This document shows positions 8,752 to 17,695 of a stretch of DNA of 64,000 nucleotides, piece after piece; within the stretch, counting starts at the first letter, position 1, and every line of letters begins with the position of its first letter. The notes under the pieces were generated by a model that was not told the DNA's origin, did no database searches, and was given only the letters and a program-made list of their open reading frames with translations. The translations under genes were made by a program, and so were the position numbers. Source of the DNA: an uncultured Bacteroidota bacterium (lineage in GTDB: Bacteria > Bacteroidota > Bacteroidia > Chitinophagales > Chitinophagaceae); the NCBI GenBank assembly GCA_903906365.1, contig CAIVKC010000060.1, positions 1 to 64,000 on the forward strand. The letters run 5' to 3'.

Positions 8752-9333
8752 ATGTTTAATTTAATTTTATTTGGCCCCCCGGGTAGCGGAAAAGGGACCC
8801 AGTCGGAGCGGTTGATTTCCAAATACGGGCTCAAGCACCTGAGTACCGGCGATCTGCTTAGAAACGAGATTGCCAGTTCCAGTCCGCTGGGAATGGCTGC
8901 CAAGAGTTTCATGGACAAGGGTCAGCTGGTTCCCGATGAAGTGGTCATTGAAATGATCAATTCCGCCCTGGACAACAATCCCCAGGCCAACGGCTTCCTT
9001 TTCGACGGATTCCCAAGGACCACGGCCCAGGCGGAGGCCCTCGATAAACTGCTGGGTCAGAAAAATACGGAAATAGCCATAGTGCTGGCCCTGGAAGTGA
9101 CCCAGGAGGAACTGGTCAGGAGGCTGCTGAACCGGGGCATCACTTCGGGCCGCAGTGATGACGTCAACGAGGATGTCATAAAGGCCAGGATACAGGAATA
9201 CGACCGGAAGACCGCTGCGGTAGCGGACCATTATAAGAAATTCGGGAAAGTTGAATATGTCAAGGGCGAGGGAAATGTGGATGACATCTTCGAACTGCTC
9301 TGCCGGGAGATCGATAAAAAGCACGCCGCCTGA
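8752..9333 (+). CDS. adk: Adenylate kinase, short-LID type
   Basis: 193 residues. Interconverts ATP+AMP and 2 ADP in the cytoplasm. The P-loop is GPPGSGKGT at residues 8-16; the AMP-binding part has HLSTGDLLRNEI; the conserved DGFPRTTAQAEAL follows near residue 84. The LID segment is short (RLLNRGITSGRSDDVNEDVIKAR region, broken here only for length) and lacks the zinc cysteines of long-form kinases, which explains the small size. Single gene with its own promoter. Confidence 0.97.
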   Translation: MFNLILFGPPGSGKGTQSERLISKYGLKHLSTGDLLRNEIASSSPLGMAAKSFMDKGQLVPDEVVIEMINSALDNNPQANGFLFDGFPRTTAQAEALDKLLGQKNTEIAIVLALEVTQEELVRRLLNRGITSGRSDDVNEDVIKARIQEYDRKTAAVADHYKKFGKVEYVKGEGNVDDIFELLCREIDKKHAA

Positions 9334-9365
9334 CATCAAGGTCTACACCCCTTTAATTACTTGCT

Positions 9366-9827
9366 ATGCCGGATGAAAAAGTACATTTTCTCAAAACCCA
9401 ACTCATCCCGCTGCTGGAGCAGGTGGATGGCGGAGGCCAGGGAAACTGGGGCCTGATGAACGGACAGCAGATGGTGGAACACCTGACCGATTCCATCAAA
9501 AATGCCAGCGGCAAGCTGAAACTACCCCTGGTCAACCAGGGTGAATCCCTGGAAAAATCCAGGGCATTCCTTTTTTCAGACAAGCCCTTCCGGGAGAACC
9601 TTAAAAATCCCCTGCTCGGGGAAACCCCCTTAGCCCTGCGCAAGCCCACCATGCAGGCTGCGATCCGCAAATGCGAGGAGGAATTACATTATTTTTTTCA
9701 TCAATTTGAGTCCAACCCTTCTCTGAGTACCGTTAATCCGATTTTTGGACCCCTGAATTTTGAGCAGAATATTCAGCTCCTCTATAAGCATGCCCTGCAT
9801 CATCTCCGGCAATTCGGCATCGAATAA
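9366..9827 (+). CDS. DinB/DUF1569-like protein
   Basis: 153-residue soluble protein. The pattern of a DinB-type four-helix bundle is visible: QMVEHLTDS near residue 36 and the C-terminal HALHHLRQFG, giving the three His positions typical of the fold. The middle (FLFSDKPFRENLKNP, LRKPTMQ) resembles DUF1569-like relatives. Function unknown; a thiol-dependent or metal-dependent transfer reaction is only the general property of the superfamily. It sits 32 bases after adk and before an enoyl-CoA hydratase gene. Confidence 0.65.
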   Translation: MPDEKVHFLKTQLIPLLEQVDGGGQGNWGLMNGQQMVEHLTDSIKNASGKLKLPLVNQGESLEKSRAFLFSDKPFRENLKNPLLGETPLALRKPTMQAAIRKCEEELHYFFHQFESNPSLSTVNPIFGPLNFEQNIQLLYKHALHHLRQFGIE

Positions 9828-9995
9828 CCCTTCGCCGGGCCGGCATCCGAAGGCCCATCCCATCGGGGAAAATCCATGGGTTTTGTCTTACCTTTAATTT
9901 AAGTAAGCCCTCCGGGGAATGCAACCAGGATTTGCTCCCATCGGAAGGGACCATGAACTGCAGGCACCCCAGCCCTGCCTGAAAAACAAATCGCC

Positions 9996-10772
9996 ATGAT
10001 ACAGGAAGTAAAAGACGGCTACGTGAAAGTGGAGACCCACCAGCAGGTTACAACCATTGAATTTTTCCATCCCCAAAGCAATTCCCTGCCCGCGCGCCTC
10101 CTGGAGGAACTCGCCAAACAAATACATGCAGCGGGCAATGATCAGGAAACCAGGGTTGTCCTGCTGCGTTCGGGGGGTGAAAGGGCTTTTTGTGCCGGTG
10201 CATCCTTTGATGAACTGGTGGCCATCCGGAACCCGGAACAGGGCCTGCAGTTCTTCAGCGGTTTTGCCCATGTGATCAATGCCATGCGTACATGCCCGCA
10301 TTTAATCGTAGCGCGCATCCAGGGAAAATGTGTGGGCGGGGGTGTGGGCATTGCAGCGGCCGCCGATTATGCCATTGCGGCCGAAGGAGCGGATATCAAA
10401 CTCAGCGAACTGGCCATCGGTATCGGGCCCTTTGTGGTTGGACCGGCCATTGAAAGAAAGCTGGGTCTGTCGGCCTTTTCCCAACTGGCCATTGATGCAT
10501 TCCTTTGGAGAAATGCGGACTGGGCAAGACGCAAGGGGCTCTATGCGGAACTGCATCCCGGAACCGAGGGGATGGATGAATCCATCCTCCGGTTGTGTAC
10601 CAGCCTGTCCAGGGCCAACCCCGAAGCCATGCAGGAACTGAAAAAAATATGCTGGAAAGGGACCGAACACTGGGATCAGCTGCTGTTGGAAAGGGCAGCG
10701 GTCAGCGGGCGGCTCATCCTGGGCAGCCATTCACAAAAGGCGCTGGAAGCCCTGAAGAAAAAAACGGTCTGA
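9996..10772 (+). CDS. Enoyl-CoA hydratase/isomerase family protein
   Basis: 258-residue crotonase-fold enzyme. The oxyanion-hole segments are visible: AFCAGASFDEL near residue 65 and the IQGKCVGGGVGIAAAADYAIA stretch near residue 107 (written here up to its family core). The position of the usual first catalytic Glu is occupied within LSELAIGIGPFVVGPAIERK, typical of hydratase/isomerase relatives of PaaF/PaaG. The CoA substrate cannot be told from sequence. The gene converges on the carbonic anhydrase gene, with 13 bases between the stops. A TACCTTTA box near 9888 could be its -7 element. Confidence 0.88.
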   Translation: MIQEVKDGYVKVETHQQVTTIEFFHPQSNSLPARLLEELAKQIHAAGNDQETRVVLLRSGGERAFCAGASFDELVAIRNPEQGLQFFSGFAHVINAMRTCPHLIVARIQGKCVGGGVGIAAAADYAIAAEGADIKLSELAIGIGPFVVGPAIERKLGLSAFSQLAIDAFLWRNADWARRKGLYAELHPGTEGMDESILRLCTSLSRANPEAMQELKKICWKGTEHWDQLLLERAAVSGRLILGSHSQKALEALKKKTV

Positions 10773-10785
10773 CAGGCGGGGCCGG

Positions 10786-11421
10786 TCAGAGGTCATCGTA
10801 GGAGTACAGGTCATCTATGGGGGCGTCCGGGTTCATTTCAAAAACCGGTTTGATCAGGCCGTCTTTCAGGCCATATACCCAGCCATGCAGCCTGGGGCGC
10901 TGTTCGTATTTCCAGGCCCGCTGAATAATGGAAGTCTTTGCCAGGTGCAATACCTGCTCTTGGACGTTGAGCTCCGTCAGCCTGTCTTCTCTTGCCTGCG
11001 GATCGGCGATCGCCTCCAGTTCGGGGCGGTGCAGCCTGTATACATCCTTAATATTACGCAGCCACATATTGAGCACCTGTTTGTAATCGTGGTTGTTCAT
11101 GGCTGCCTTGATGCCGCCGCAACCATAATGGCCGCAAATAATGACGTGCTTGACCCTCAGGTGGTTTACCGCAAATTCCAGTACGCTGAGCAGGTTCACA
11201 TCGGTGTGTATGACCAGGTTGGCTATATTACGGTGTACAAAGATCTCTCCCGGCTGGGTGCCGGTAATTTCATTGGCGGGGACCCGGCTGTCAGAACAGC
11301 CGATCCAAAGAAACTCTGGGGTCTGCAGGTGGGACAGGCGTTCAAAATAACCCGGATCGGCAGCTACCTTTCCGGCAGCCCAGTCCTTGTTGTCCAGGAG
11401 TAATTTGTCAATGGGATACAT
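10786..11421 (-). CDS. can: Beta-class carbonic anhydrase
   Basis: 211 residues; hydrates CO2 to bicarbonate in the cytoplasm. Zinc ligands are Cys42 (GCSDSRVPANEI, which also carries the Asp-Arg dyad), His98 and Cys101 (CGHYGCGGIKAAM). The PGEIFVHRNIANLV segment is typical of the class. Length fits bacterial beta-CAs. Transcribed alone from a full-consensus promoter at 11449-11480. Confidence 0.96.
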   Translation of the reverse strand: MYPIDKLLLDNKDWAAGKVAADPGYFERLSHLQTPEFLWIGCSDSRVPANEITGTQPGEIFVHRNIANLVIHTDVNLLSVLEFAVNHLRVKHVIICGHYGCGGIKAAMNNHDYKQVLNMWLRNIKDVYRLHRPELEAIADPQAREDRLTELNVQEQVLHLAKTSIIQRAWKYEQRPRLHGWVYGLKDGLIKPVFEMNPDAPIDDLYSYDDL

Positions 11422-11448
11422 GGTTGCTTAGTTAATGATCAAGACTTG

Positions 11449-11480
11449 CAAAAATAGCGCTGCCCGTTTGCTCCTTCAAA
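11449..11480 (-). promoter_or_regulatory. Full-consensus promoter of the carbonic anhydrase gene
   Basis: On the minus strand a -33 TTTG (11480-11477), a 20-base spacer, and TATTTTTG (11456-11449), an exact TTTG-N20-TAnnTTTG promoter. Leader about 24 bases. Confidence 0.75.
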
Positions 11481-11510
11481 AGTGGATGGTTTGCCCGATG
11501 CGGCAGGCCA

Positions 11511-12266
11511 TCAGATATTCAATCCCCCGCAGGCACTGATCACCTGGCCCGTAATATAGGAACTCAGGTCGCTTGCCAGAAACAGGGTCGTATTGGCAAT
11601 TTCTTCAGCGCTTCCAAAGCGCCCAAGCGGTATTTTGGCCAGGTAGGCTTTGGAGGCTTCGCCGTCATTGAGGTACTGGGTCATATCCGTTTCTATAAAT
11701 CCGGGGGCAATGGCGTTGGACCGTATGTTCCTGCTGCCCAGTTCATGGGCCATGGACTTGGTGAAACCGATGATGCCCGCCTTGGAGGCGGCATAACTGC
11801 TTTGTCCGGCATTGCCCCGGATGCCGATGATGGAACTCATGTTGATGATGGAGCCTTTTTTTGCTTTCATCATAGGCCGTATGACCTGCTTGGTCATGTT
11901 GTAAACACTCTTCAGGTTGGTATCGATGACTTCATCCCACTGCTCGGGGGTCATGCGCAGCAGCAGGTTGTCTTTGGAAATGCCGGCATTATTGACACAA
12001 ATATCCACGGTTCCAAATTCCCGGATCACCTCGGTTACCAGGCTTTCGCATTCAGCGAAAATGGAGGCATTGCTCCTGAAGGCCTTTGCCTTTACCCCGG
12101 TGGCCATGAGTTTTTGTTCCAGCGCTGACGCTTTTTCTGCGCTGCTTTCACTGACATAGGTCAGTGCTACGTTTGCGCCATGTTCTGCCAGTTTACAAGC
12201 AATGGCTTCCCCAATCCCACGGGCCGCACCCGTCACAATGGCTGTTTTTCCCTCTAATAATTTCAT
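11511..12266 (-). CDS. fabG: 3-oxoacyl-ACP reductase
   Basis: 251-residue short-chain dehydrogenase that reduces beta-ketoacyl-ACP with NADPH in fatty acid synthesis. The cofactor loop is TGAARGIGEAIA at residues 12-23, NNAGISKDN is the structural NNAG motif, and the catalytic Ser-Tyr-Lys triad lies in INMSSIIGIRGNAGQSSYAASKAG. The C-terminus (SSYITGQVISACGGLNI) fits FabG. A generic SDR with other substrates is possible because the gene is not beside other fab genes. Single transcription unit with its own -7 box. Confidence 0.9.
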   Translation of the reverse strand: MKLLEGKTAIVTGAARGIGEAIACKLAEHGANVALTYVSESSAEKASALEQKLMATGVKAKAFRSNASIFAECESLVTEVIREFGTVDICVNNAGISKDNLLLRMTPEQWDEVIDTNLKSVYNMTKQVIRPMMKAKKGSIINMSSIIGIRGNAGQSSYAASKAGIIGFTKSMAHELGSRNIRSNAIAPGFIETDMTQYLNDGEASKAYLAKIPLGRFGSAEEIANTTLFLASDLSSYITGQVISACGGLNI

Positions 12267-12289
12267 GCTCAGTGTCTGTTAAAGATTGT

Positions 12290-12297
12290 CAAATATA
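12290..12297 (-). promoter_or_regulatory. fabG -7 promoter element
   Basis: TATATTTG on the minus strand, an exact TAnnTTTG match 23 bases before the fabG start; no clear -33 element. Confidence 0.5.
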
Positions 12298-12444
12298 TAA
12301 ACTCAATCGTTTGCAGGTAAATAAATATATTTAGCAAATATCCCAAAACACCGATGAAACCGGATTTGATATTTCAGGCTAAGTATTTTATCTTAAGGCA
12401 GGCCCGCATCCTGGGGCTGGCTGCCTTTGTTGCTTTAATGACCT

Positions 12445-13704
12445 ATGTATAAAAAAAACTTCTTACCCCACCTGCTGCTGGCCGTTTTTGGAACGGAAAC
12501 CTTCTGCATCACCTATGGCCTGAAGTCCCCCCTGCTGGTTCCGGTACTCACCTTTGTCTATTTCCTATCAGGGATCACCCTGTCGGTACTGTTCCTGCTG
12601 TTCCCCTCACCGGTGATCCCCAGGTGGAAATCCCTGGGTGCTGCCCGGTCCGCCAGGTACAAGGCGGGACTGGCCCTGCTACTGGCAGCAGGTATCTGGC
12701 TGCTCTGCAGGGATCTGTTCGCAAACGTGCCGGTAGACCTGGAACATGCCGATATGCTGCCCATTATAAGGACCATGGACCAGCGCTTTATCAGCGGGCA
12801 TTGGAGCCATGTCTATGACATCATTCCGGAGATATGGAAGGGTTCCCAGCCCATTTACCTGCCTGCCACCTGGCTGCCTTTTAGTGTGCCCCTCCTGCTG
12901 CACCTGGACATGCGGTGGGTAACAGCGGCCTGCGTCATGTTTATATTCGGCATCCACCTGGTTTGGTATCATAAAAGGGAATTGCTGATCTCCGTGCTGG
13001 TTCCCATGATCGCAGCGGGACTGCTGTGGTGGCTGGTTACCGAAAATGAGACCCATGGCTTTTTGACCGTATCGGAGGAAGGTATGGTGGCTGTCTATTA
13101 CGTTCTGCTGGTCATGGCACTGCTCACCGAACAGTTCTGGCTGGCTGCCGTAGCCATCTCCCTGTGCATGCTCAGCCGCTATGCCCTCATCGGCTGGGTG
13201 CCCGCCTTCGGGCTTTATCTGCTTGCCTTCAGAAAATACAAGCAGGTATTGTGGATGACACTCTGCGGAGTTATGCTGCTGGCGGGGCTTTTTATCCTGC
13301 CTTTTGGCCTGGGACCCTTTCTGCAGCTGCTGCAGCTGCCCGGTCATTACATAGATTTTGCCCGCCGGGTATGGCAGGACAGCCCGGAGGTTTTTTCCCA
13401 AAGCATGGGCTTTGCCAAATTTTATGGTCCCGGTCATATAACCGCCTTGCACAACAGCCTGGTGCTGCTGACCTTTATGGTTCCGGTTTTGTTTGTGGCT
13501 GTCTGTATATATCTGTCCAGGAAATGGAAGCTCCGGCATATCCCACTGGCCGCACTCAAACTGTCGGTGGTGATTTTTTTCAGCTTCATTGACGTCCCCT
13601 ATCTCTACCTGTTTTATACGTCCAGTTTCATCAGCCTGGTGGCTGTATCCTGTTTCCTGTTTACGGCCTGGCCGGGGCAACAGGAGCTGCCGGTTGCCCG
13701 GTGA
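12445..13704 (+). CDS. Polytopic membrane protein, GT-C/GT87-like
   Basis: 419 residues with about eleven hydrophobic segments. The loop after the third segment has an acidic motif (VDLEHADMLPII) and the next extracytoplasmic stretch is rich in aromatic residues (GSQPIYLPATWLPF), an arrangement like polyprenyl-phosphate-sugar-dependent GT-C or DUF2029/GT87 glycosyltransferases. No secure family motif was recognised, so a transferase activity is inference. It ends seven bases from the convergent PhyH-like gene. Confidence 0.55.
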   Translation: MYKKNFLPHLLLAVFGTETFCITYGLKSPLLVPVLTFVYFLSGITLSVLFLLFPSPVIPRWKSLGAARSARYKAGLALLLAAGIWLLCRDLFANVPVDLEHADMLPIIRTMDQRFISGHWSHVYDIIPEIWKGSQPIYLPATWLPFSVPLLLHLDMRWVTAACVMFIFGIHLVWYHKRELLISVLVPMIAAGLLWWLVTENETHGFLTVSEEGMVAVYYVLLVMALLTEQFWLAAVAISLCMLSRYALIGWVPAFGLYLLAFRKYKQVLWMTLCGVMLLAGLFILPFGLGPFLQLLQLPGHYIDFARRVWQDSPEVFSQSMGFAKFYGPGHITALHNSLVLLTFMVPVLFVAVCIYLSRKWKLRHIPLAALKLSVVIFFSFIDVPYLYLFYTSSFISLVAVSCFLFTAWPGQQELPVAR

Positions 13705-13710
13705 CCCGGA

Positions 13711-14661
13711 TTATTCCGGGCTCTCAAGCAGGGAGGGCCGCTCGGTTATCTCATGGTATTTGATGACATCCCTGGCATAATAATGTACCACCATGCTTTT
13801 TCTGGTGAGCTTCGGATTGAGCACGGGACTTCCCCCGTGGATCAAATTGGCATGCCAGATGAGTACGTCCCCCTTTTTGGCCAGGAAGGTCTTTTTTTCC
13901 AGCCTGTTTTTTTCGATCACCGCTGCCAGGGTGTCCTCGTAATCCGCATAATCCTTTTTTCCCAGCCGGAATCTGGTCTCCCCCTGGTTGAAATCCCCGT
14001 TAAGCAGGTAGGGCAGCCGGTGGCTGCCGGGATAGTAGAACAGGGGGCCGTTTTCGGGAGTCATGTCTTCCAGGGCGATCCATACGGCGATGAGGTAACC
14101 CAGCGGGTAGGTGGTCATGTGGATGCTGTCTGAATGGGCCCGCTGTCCTAAGCCCTTCAGGAAATTAATGGTCTGAAAGGGAACGACCTCCCGGTCCAGG
14201 ATGAACTGCAGCAGGCCCATCAGGCCCGGGTCACGGGTAATCCCGTCAATGAGGGGAGACAGCCGGTTGGCAAACATCAGCTTGTGGTCGTGGGTGAAGG
14301 ATAATTTTCCTTCAGCCAGCAAACGACCGGTTTCCGCTTCAATGCTGTCTGCCAGTTCCGGGGTAAAGAACCCTTGCAGTATCAGGTAACCCCGCTCTGA
14401 CCAGTCCAGCAGCCCCGCCCGGGTAGCTTCGTCAAAACTTTGGAAGGCCTCCCGGAGGGGAGCCAGCACACGGCTCTCACCCAAGTCAAGCCATGCGCTG
14501 GACACCTTATCGGGAAAGTCCTTGCTGGATATGGAAGAGACCAGCGGCTTGCGCAAATGGTATTTGCGGTAAGCAGCCCGGTTATGCCGGAGTTTGCGGT
14601 AATGCAGCAGGTTATAGATCCAGTGGGTGACCTTGTATTGCTTAAGATGCTCCAGACCCAT
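13711..14661 (-). CDS. Phytanoyl-CoA dioxygenase (PhyH) family protein
   Basis: 316-residue Fe(II)/2-oxoglutarate dioxygenase. The iron triad reads as the HxD of QRAHSDSIHM (about residue 170) and the distal His of NLIHGGSPVLN; the 2-oxoglutarate-binding Arg follows in KLTRKSMVVHYY. WIALEDMTPENGPLFYYPGSH is the characteristic middle block, cited here as an example of the family pattern. The substrate is not predictable; bacterial members hydroxylate many small molecules and lipids. The N-terminal 60 residues are basic and lack a signal peptide, so it is likely cytoplasmic. Confidence 0.88.
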   Translation of the reverse strand: MGLEHLKQYKVTHWIYNLLHYRKLRHNRAAYRKYHLRKPLVSSISSKDFPDKVSSAWLDLGESRVLAPLREAFQSFDEATRAGLLDWSERGYLILQGFFTPELADSIEAETGRLLAEGKLSFTHDHKLMFANRLSPLIDGITRDPGLMGLLQFILDREVVPFQTINFLKGLGQRAHSDSIHMTTYPLGYLIAVWIALEDMTPENGPLFYYPGSHRLPYLLNGDFNQGETRFRLGKKDYADYEDTLAAVIEKNRLEKKTFLAKKGDVLIWHANLIHGGSPVLNPKLTRKSMVVHYYARDVIKYHEITERPSLLESPE

Positions 14662-14735
14662 AGAATATAGTTGACGTAACCCGCTAAATTAGGTCAAAAT
14701 ATTCAGCCTGCCCCCTGCCGCGGCACCAGCCGGCT

Positions 14736-15005
14736 CTATTGGGGCAACCGTCCAGCGGTGGTTACCTCGATGTGCGCGCTCAGGCTGGTATGTGTCTGAC
14801 CGCTTTGCTGCAGCTTCCTGATGGTATTGCGAAGGGTCTCCTCCAGTTGAAGGATCCGCTTTTCAGAATGCTTGATGTCTTCTTCGGATTCATGAATGGT
14901 CCTGATTTTGTTTGCATGAAAGTCGATCTTGGTTCTAAAAACGGCTGTCAGGAGTTCTTCTGCCTCGGCAATGGTGAATATGCCGCTGATGAGTTGTATT
15001 TCCAT
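14736..15005 (-). CDS. Small coiled-coil protein
   Basis: 89 residues, function unknown. The N-terminal third (MEIQLISGIFTIAEAEELLT) is followed by a charged helix with heptad-like spacing (ESEEDIKHSEKRILQLEETL). This organisation matches small conserved proteins seen in other Bacteroidota, from memory and without a named function. The minus-strand frame is preferred over an open plus-strand frame at the same place because of its codon use and regular heptads. It follows icd by 40 bases in the same direction and may be cotranscribed. Confidence 0.6.
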   Translation of the reverse strand: MEIQLISGIFTIAEAEELLTAVFRTKIDFHANKIRTIHESEEDIKHSEKRILQLEETLRNTIRKLQQSGQTHTSLSAHIEVTTAGRLPQ

Positions 15006-15045
15006 GTGTAAGCTGGTTTAATTGAAGGTTAATATCCAAATGCCG

Positions 15046-16482
15046 CTATTGTCCCTGGGCTGCAGTGAAACCAGGCTCCCCGTCAAAGAGGTATAGATTT
15101 TCGGTTTTGATGATGTCCAGTTTGGCCTGGCTCATTTTGTGCATGGTATCGATGACCGACTGGTAATCCAGGGGGCGGTTATCGGCACTTTTGAAACGGC
15201 ACCTCCAGTGGTCGGTACAAAAGGTTTCCGGAAAACCCTCCGGCCAGACTTTGGTACCACGGTTGGTAATCATGGTCAGTGTAAGGGGATCCGTGCCCAG
15301 GGCCTGTATCGCCTTGGCGATCCCTTCTGCCGACGCCCCTGTTGCCTGGATGAATATATCGGCGCCCACCAATTCCTTGCGCTTCAGGGGCCTGGGGGTG
15401 ACCTCGAAGTTGAATATGGCCTTTGATCCGGCATAATCAACCGGCCGCAGCACGGAGGGCTTTTGCCCGAGCCTTTCTATAACCGCAGCCGCAAATTCCC
15501 TGGTTCCCAGTTTTTGGCTGGATGTGCCTTCCTTATAAATATCATAGGTATGGATGCCTTCCTCCAGGGTCTTGAGCCACGCATTCTGTATGGATTGGGC
15601 TACCTCCTGCTGGCCGATATGCACCAGCATTTGGATGGCACCCAGCAGCAGGCCGGAAGGGTTTGCCTTATTCATTCCCGCTATCCGGGGTGCAGATCCG
15701 TGGATGGCCTCAAACATGGCAAAACCCGCTCCGATGTTGGCGCTGCCGGCCAGCCCCACACTTCCGGTGATCTGTGCTGCCACATCAGAGAGGATATCCC
15801 CGTAGAGGTTGGGCATGACGATGACATCGAACATTTCGGGCGTATCGGCGAGTTTAGCCGCCCCGATGTCCACGATCCAGTGTTCCTGCTCCAGCTCGGG
15901 ATACTCCCTGCCTACCTCCGTAAAAATGCGGTGGAATAGGCCATCGGTCATTTTCATGATATTGTCCTTGGTAAAGCAGGTGACTTTGCGGCGCTTATAG
16001 GCCCTTGCGTATTCAAAGGCATACCGGATGATTTTTTCAGTACCGGGCCTCGAAATAAGCTTCAGACACTGCACCACCTCGTCTGTCTGCTGGTGCTCTA
16101 TACCCGCGTACAGATCCTCTTCATTTTCCCGGATGATCACCACATCCATCACAGGATGCTTGGTCTGCACAAAAGGGTGGTAGGAAATGCAGGGCCTTAC
16201 GTTGGCAAACAGACCCAGCACCTTTCGGGTGGTTACATTCAGGCTCTTGAAACCGCCACCCTGTGGCGTGGTGATGGGGGCCTTCAGGAAGACCTTGGTT
16301 CTTCTGAGTGAATCCCAGGCTGACGCTTCGATGCCGGCGGAATTTCCCCTCAGATACACTTTCTCTCCAATCTCGATCTCTTCAATGTCCAGCCTGGCTC
16401 CCGCCGCACGCAGGATGTCCAGGGTGGCATCCATGATCTCAGGTCCGATGCCGTCTCCTTTTGCTACCGTAATTTTTGTCAT
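15046..16482 (-). CDS. icd: NADP-dependent isocitrate dehydrogenase, long form
   Basis: 478 residues; oxidises isocitrate to 2-oxoglutarate in the TCA cycle. The beta-decarboxylating dehydrogenase fold opens with ITVAKGDGIGPEIMDATL; the substrate-binding region has RENEEDLYAGIEHQ, and the metal-binding segment is MPNLYGDILSDVAAQITG. EAIHGSAPRIAG and NPSGLLLGAIQML complete the core near residue 340. An extra C-terminal domain of about 130 residues (from about 345, with TMITNRGTKVWPEG) marks the longer Thermus/Rickettsia-like type. Divergently transcribed from a LysR regulator 86 bases away. Confidence 0.93.
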   Translation of the reverse strand: MTKITVAKGDGIGPEIMDATLDILRAAGARLDIEEIEIGEKVYLRGNSAGIEASAWDSLRRTKVFLKAPITTPQGGGFKSLNVTTRKVLGLFANVRPCISYHPFVQTKHPVMDVVIIRENEEDLYAGIEHQQTDEVVQCLKLISRPGTEKIIRYAFEYARAYKRRKVTCFTKDNIMKMTDGLFHRIFTEVGREYPELEQEHWIVDIGAAKLADTPEMFDVIVMPNLYGDILSDVAAQITGSVGLAGSANIGAGFAMFEAIHGSAPRIAGMNKANPSGLLLGAIQMLVHIGQQEVAQSIQNAWLKTLEEGIHTYDIYKEGTSSQKLGTREFAAAVIERLGQKPSVLRPVDYAGSKAIFNFEVTPRPLKRKELVGADIFIQATGASAEGIAKAIQALGTDPLTLTMITNRGTKVWPEGFPETFCTDHWRCRFKSADNRPLDYQSVIDTMHKMSQAKLDIIKTENLYLFDGEPGFTAAQGQ

Positions 16483-16568
16483 ATGAGTGTTGTTTTATCC
16501 GCCAAAATTGAAAGGATCTTTTCATATAATTTTATTTATCTTTATTATGGTTTGTATAAATAATATTT

Positions 16569-17495
16569 ATGAATTACACGTTTCATCAGTTAAAGGTCTT
16601 TATGGCCGTGGTCGAAAAAAGAAGTGTGACCAAGGCTTCCGAGGAGTTAAATATGACACAGCCCGCGGTTTCCATACAGCTTAAAAACCTGCAGGACCAG
16701 TTTGAAATTCCACTGACTGAAGTGATAGGAAGAAAACTCTATGTTACTGAATTTGGCCATGAACTGTATTCCATCGCGGACAAGATCCTACAGGAGGTGG
16801 CTGCCATCAATTACCGTACGCAGAGTTTTAAGGGTATGCTTTCAGGCAAGCTGAAGATATCGGTGGCCTCCACCGGAAAATATGTAATGCCCTATTACCT
16901 GAGAGCCTTTCTCAAATCCAATCCCACCATTGACCTGATGATGGATGTCACCAACAAGGCAAAAGTGATTGCGAGCCTGGAAAACAACGAAGTGGATTTT
17001 TCCCTGGTGTCCGTACTCCCTGACAAGCTGGATGTGGTTCAGGAAATTTTAATTCCCAATAAACTCTATCTGACTGCCGCTCCCGACCATGAATTCAAGG
17101 TGACCCGAAAAATGGATAAATCGCTCTTCGATGAAATACCCCTCATTTACCGTGAGGAGGGCTCAGGAACCCGTGTCACCATGCAGCGCTATTTCCAAAA
17201 ATCCCATATCGTCCCCAAAGTAAGGTTTGAACTTACTTCCAGCGAGGCGGTCAAGCAGGCCGTCATGGCCGGACTGGGTTTTTCCATTCAATCCCTGCTG
17301 AGCCTAAAAAACGAACTGCGGCAGGGGGAAATTAAAATCATTCCTGTCAAGGGCTTGCCCCTTACCGAGCATTGGAGGCTAATCTGGCTGAAACAAAAGA
17401 AGATGTCGGTGGTGGCTGCGGCCTTCCTGGAGCATATCCGCCTCCATAAGCAGGGCATTTATAATCAATACTTTTCATGGATCAGCCAGTATTAA
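16569..17495 (+). CDS. LysR family transcriptional regulator
   Basis: 308 residues. The winged helix-turn-helix spans about residues 3-60 (FHQLKVFMAVVEKRSVTKAS, then LNMTQPAVSIQLKNLQ as the recognition helix). The co-inducer-binding domain follows from about 88 (GKLKISVASTGKYVMPYYL), similar to CysB/CbbR-like members; the ligand is unknown. LysR genes usually regulate the divergent neighbour, here icd, and themselves; that role is inferred from position only. The 86-base gap is AT-rich, as expected for a shared promoter. Confidence 0.93.
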   Translation: MNYTFHQLKVFMAVVEKRSVTKASEELNMTQPAVSIQLKNLQDQFEIPLTEVIGRKLYVTEFGHELYSIADKILQEVAAINYRTQSFKGMLSGKLKISVASTGKYVMPYYLRAFLKSNPTIDLMMDVTNKAKVIASLENNEVDFSLVSVLPDKLDVVQEILIPNKLYLTAAPDHEFKVTRKMDKSLFDEIPLIYREEGSGTRVTMQRYFQKSHIVPKVRFELTSSEAVKQAVMAGLGFSIQSLLSLKNELRQGEIKIIPVKGLPLTEHWRLIWLKQKKMSVVAAAFLEHIRLHKQGIYNQYFSWISQY

Positions 17496-17497
17496 TC

Positions 17498-17576
17498 CCC
17501 TGGAGGGTCCAGGGACCCTGCCGTTCGGAAAGTGGGGGTCGGTCCCCGGACAATATTTGCCGGGATTCGTCCCGGC
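17498..17576. other. Cluster of GC-rich hairpins after the LysR gene
   Basis: Three stem-loops in a row: CCCTGGA-ggg-TCCAGGG (17498-17514), GGGG-tcgg-TCCCC near 17534-17546, and GCCGGGA-ttcg-TCCCGGC (17559-17576). None has a T-tract, so they are not standard terminators; they could still end or stabilise the LysR transcript. Confidence 0.45.
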
Positions 17577-17695
17577 CAGACCGGCTGCAAGCCTGAATGG
17601 GGTTAAATTAGGGTATATTTAGGTCAGTCCACTTTTCACCAATAGGAAAAAGGGGGCTGCACAGCCCTTCATTTATAACCTTCAAAACAACCAAC

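Noticed and set aside
12679-13680. Long open frame (333 codons) on the minus strand inside the membrane-protein gene
   Set aside because: It is antisense to a gene with clear membrane segments; its own composition (many His, Gln, Gly) is typical of an antisense frame and it has no domain motif.
14739-15011. 90-codon plus-strand frame opposite the small coiled-coil protein
   Set aside because: The minus-strand frame has heptad-like charged helices and follows icd in an operon-like position; the plus-strand frame has no such pattern.
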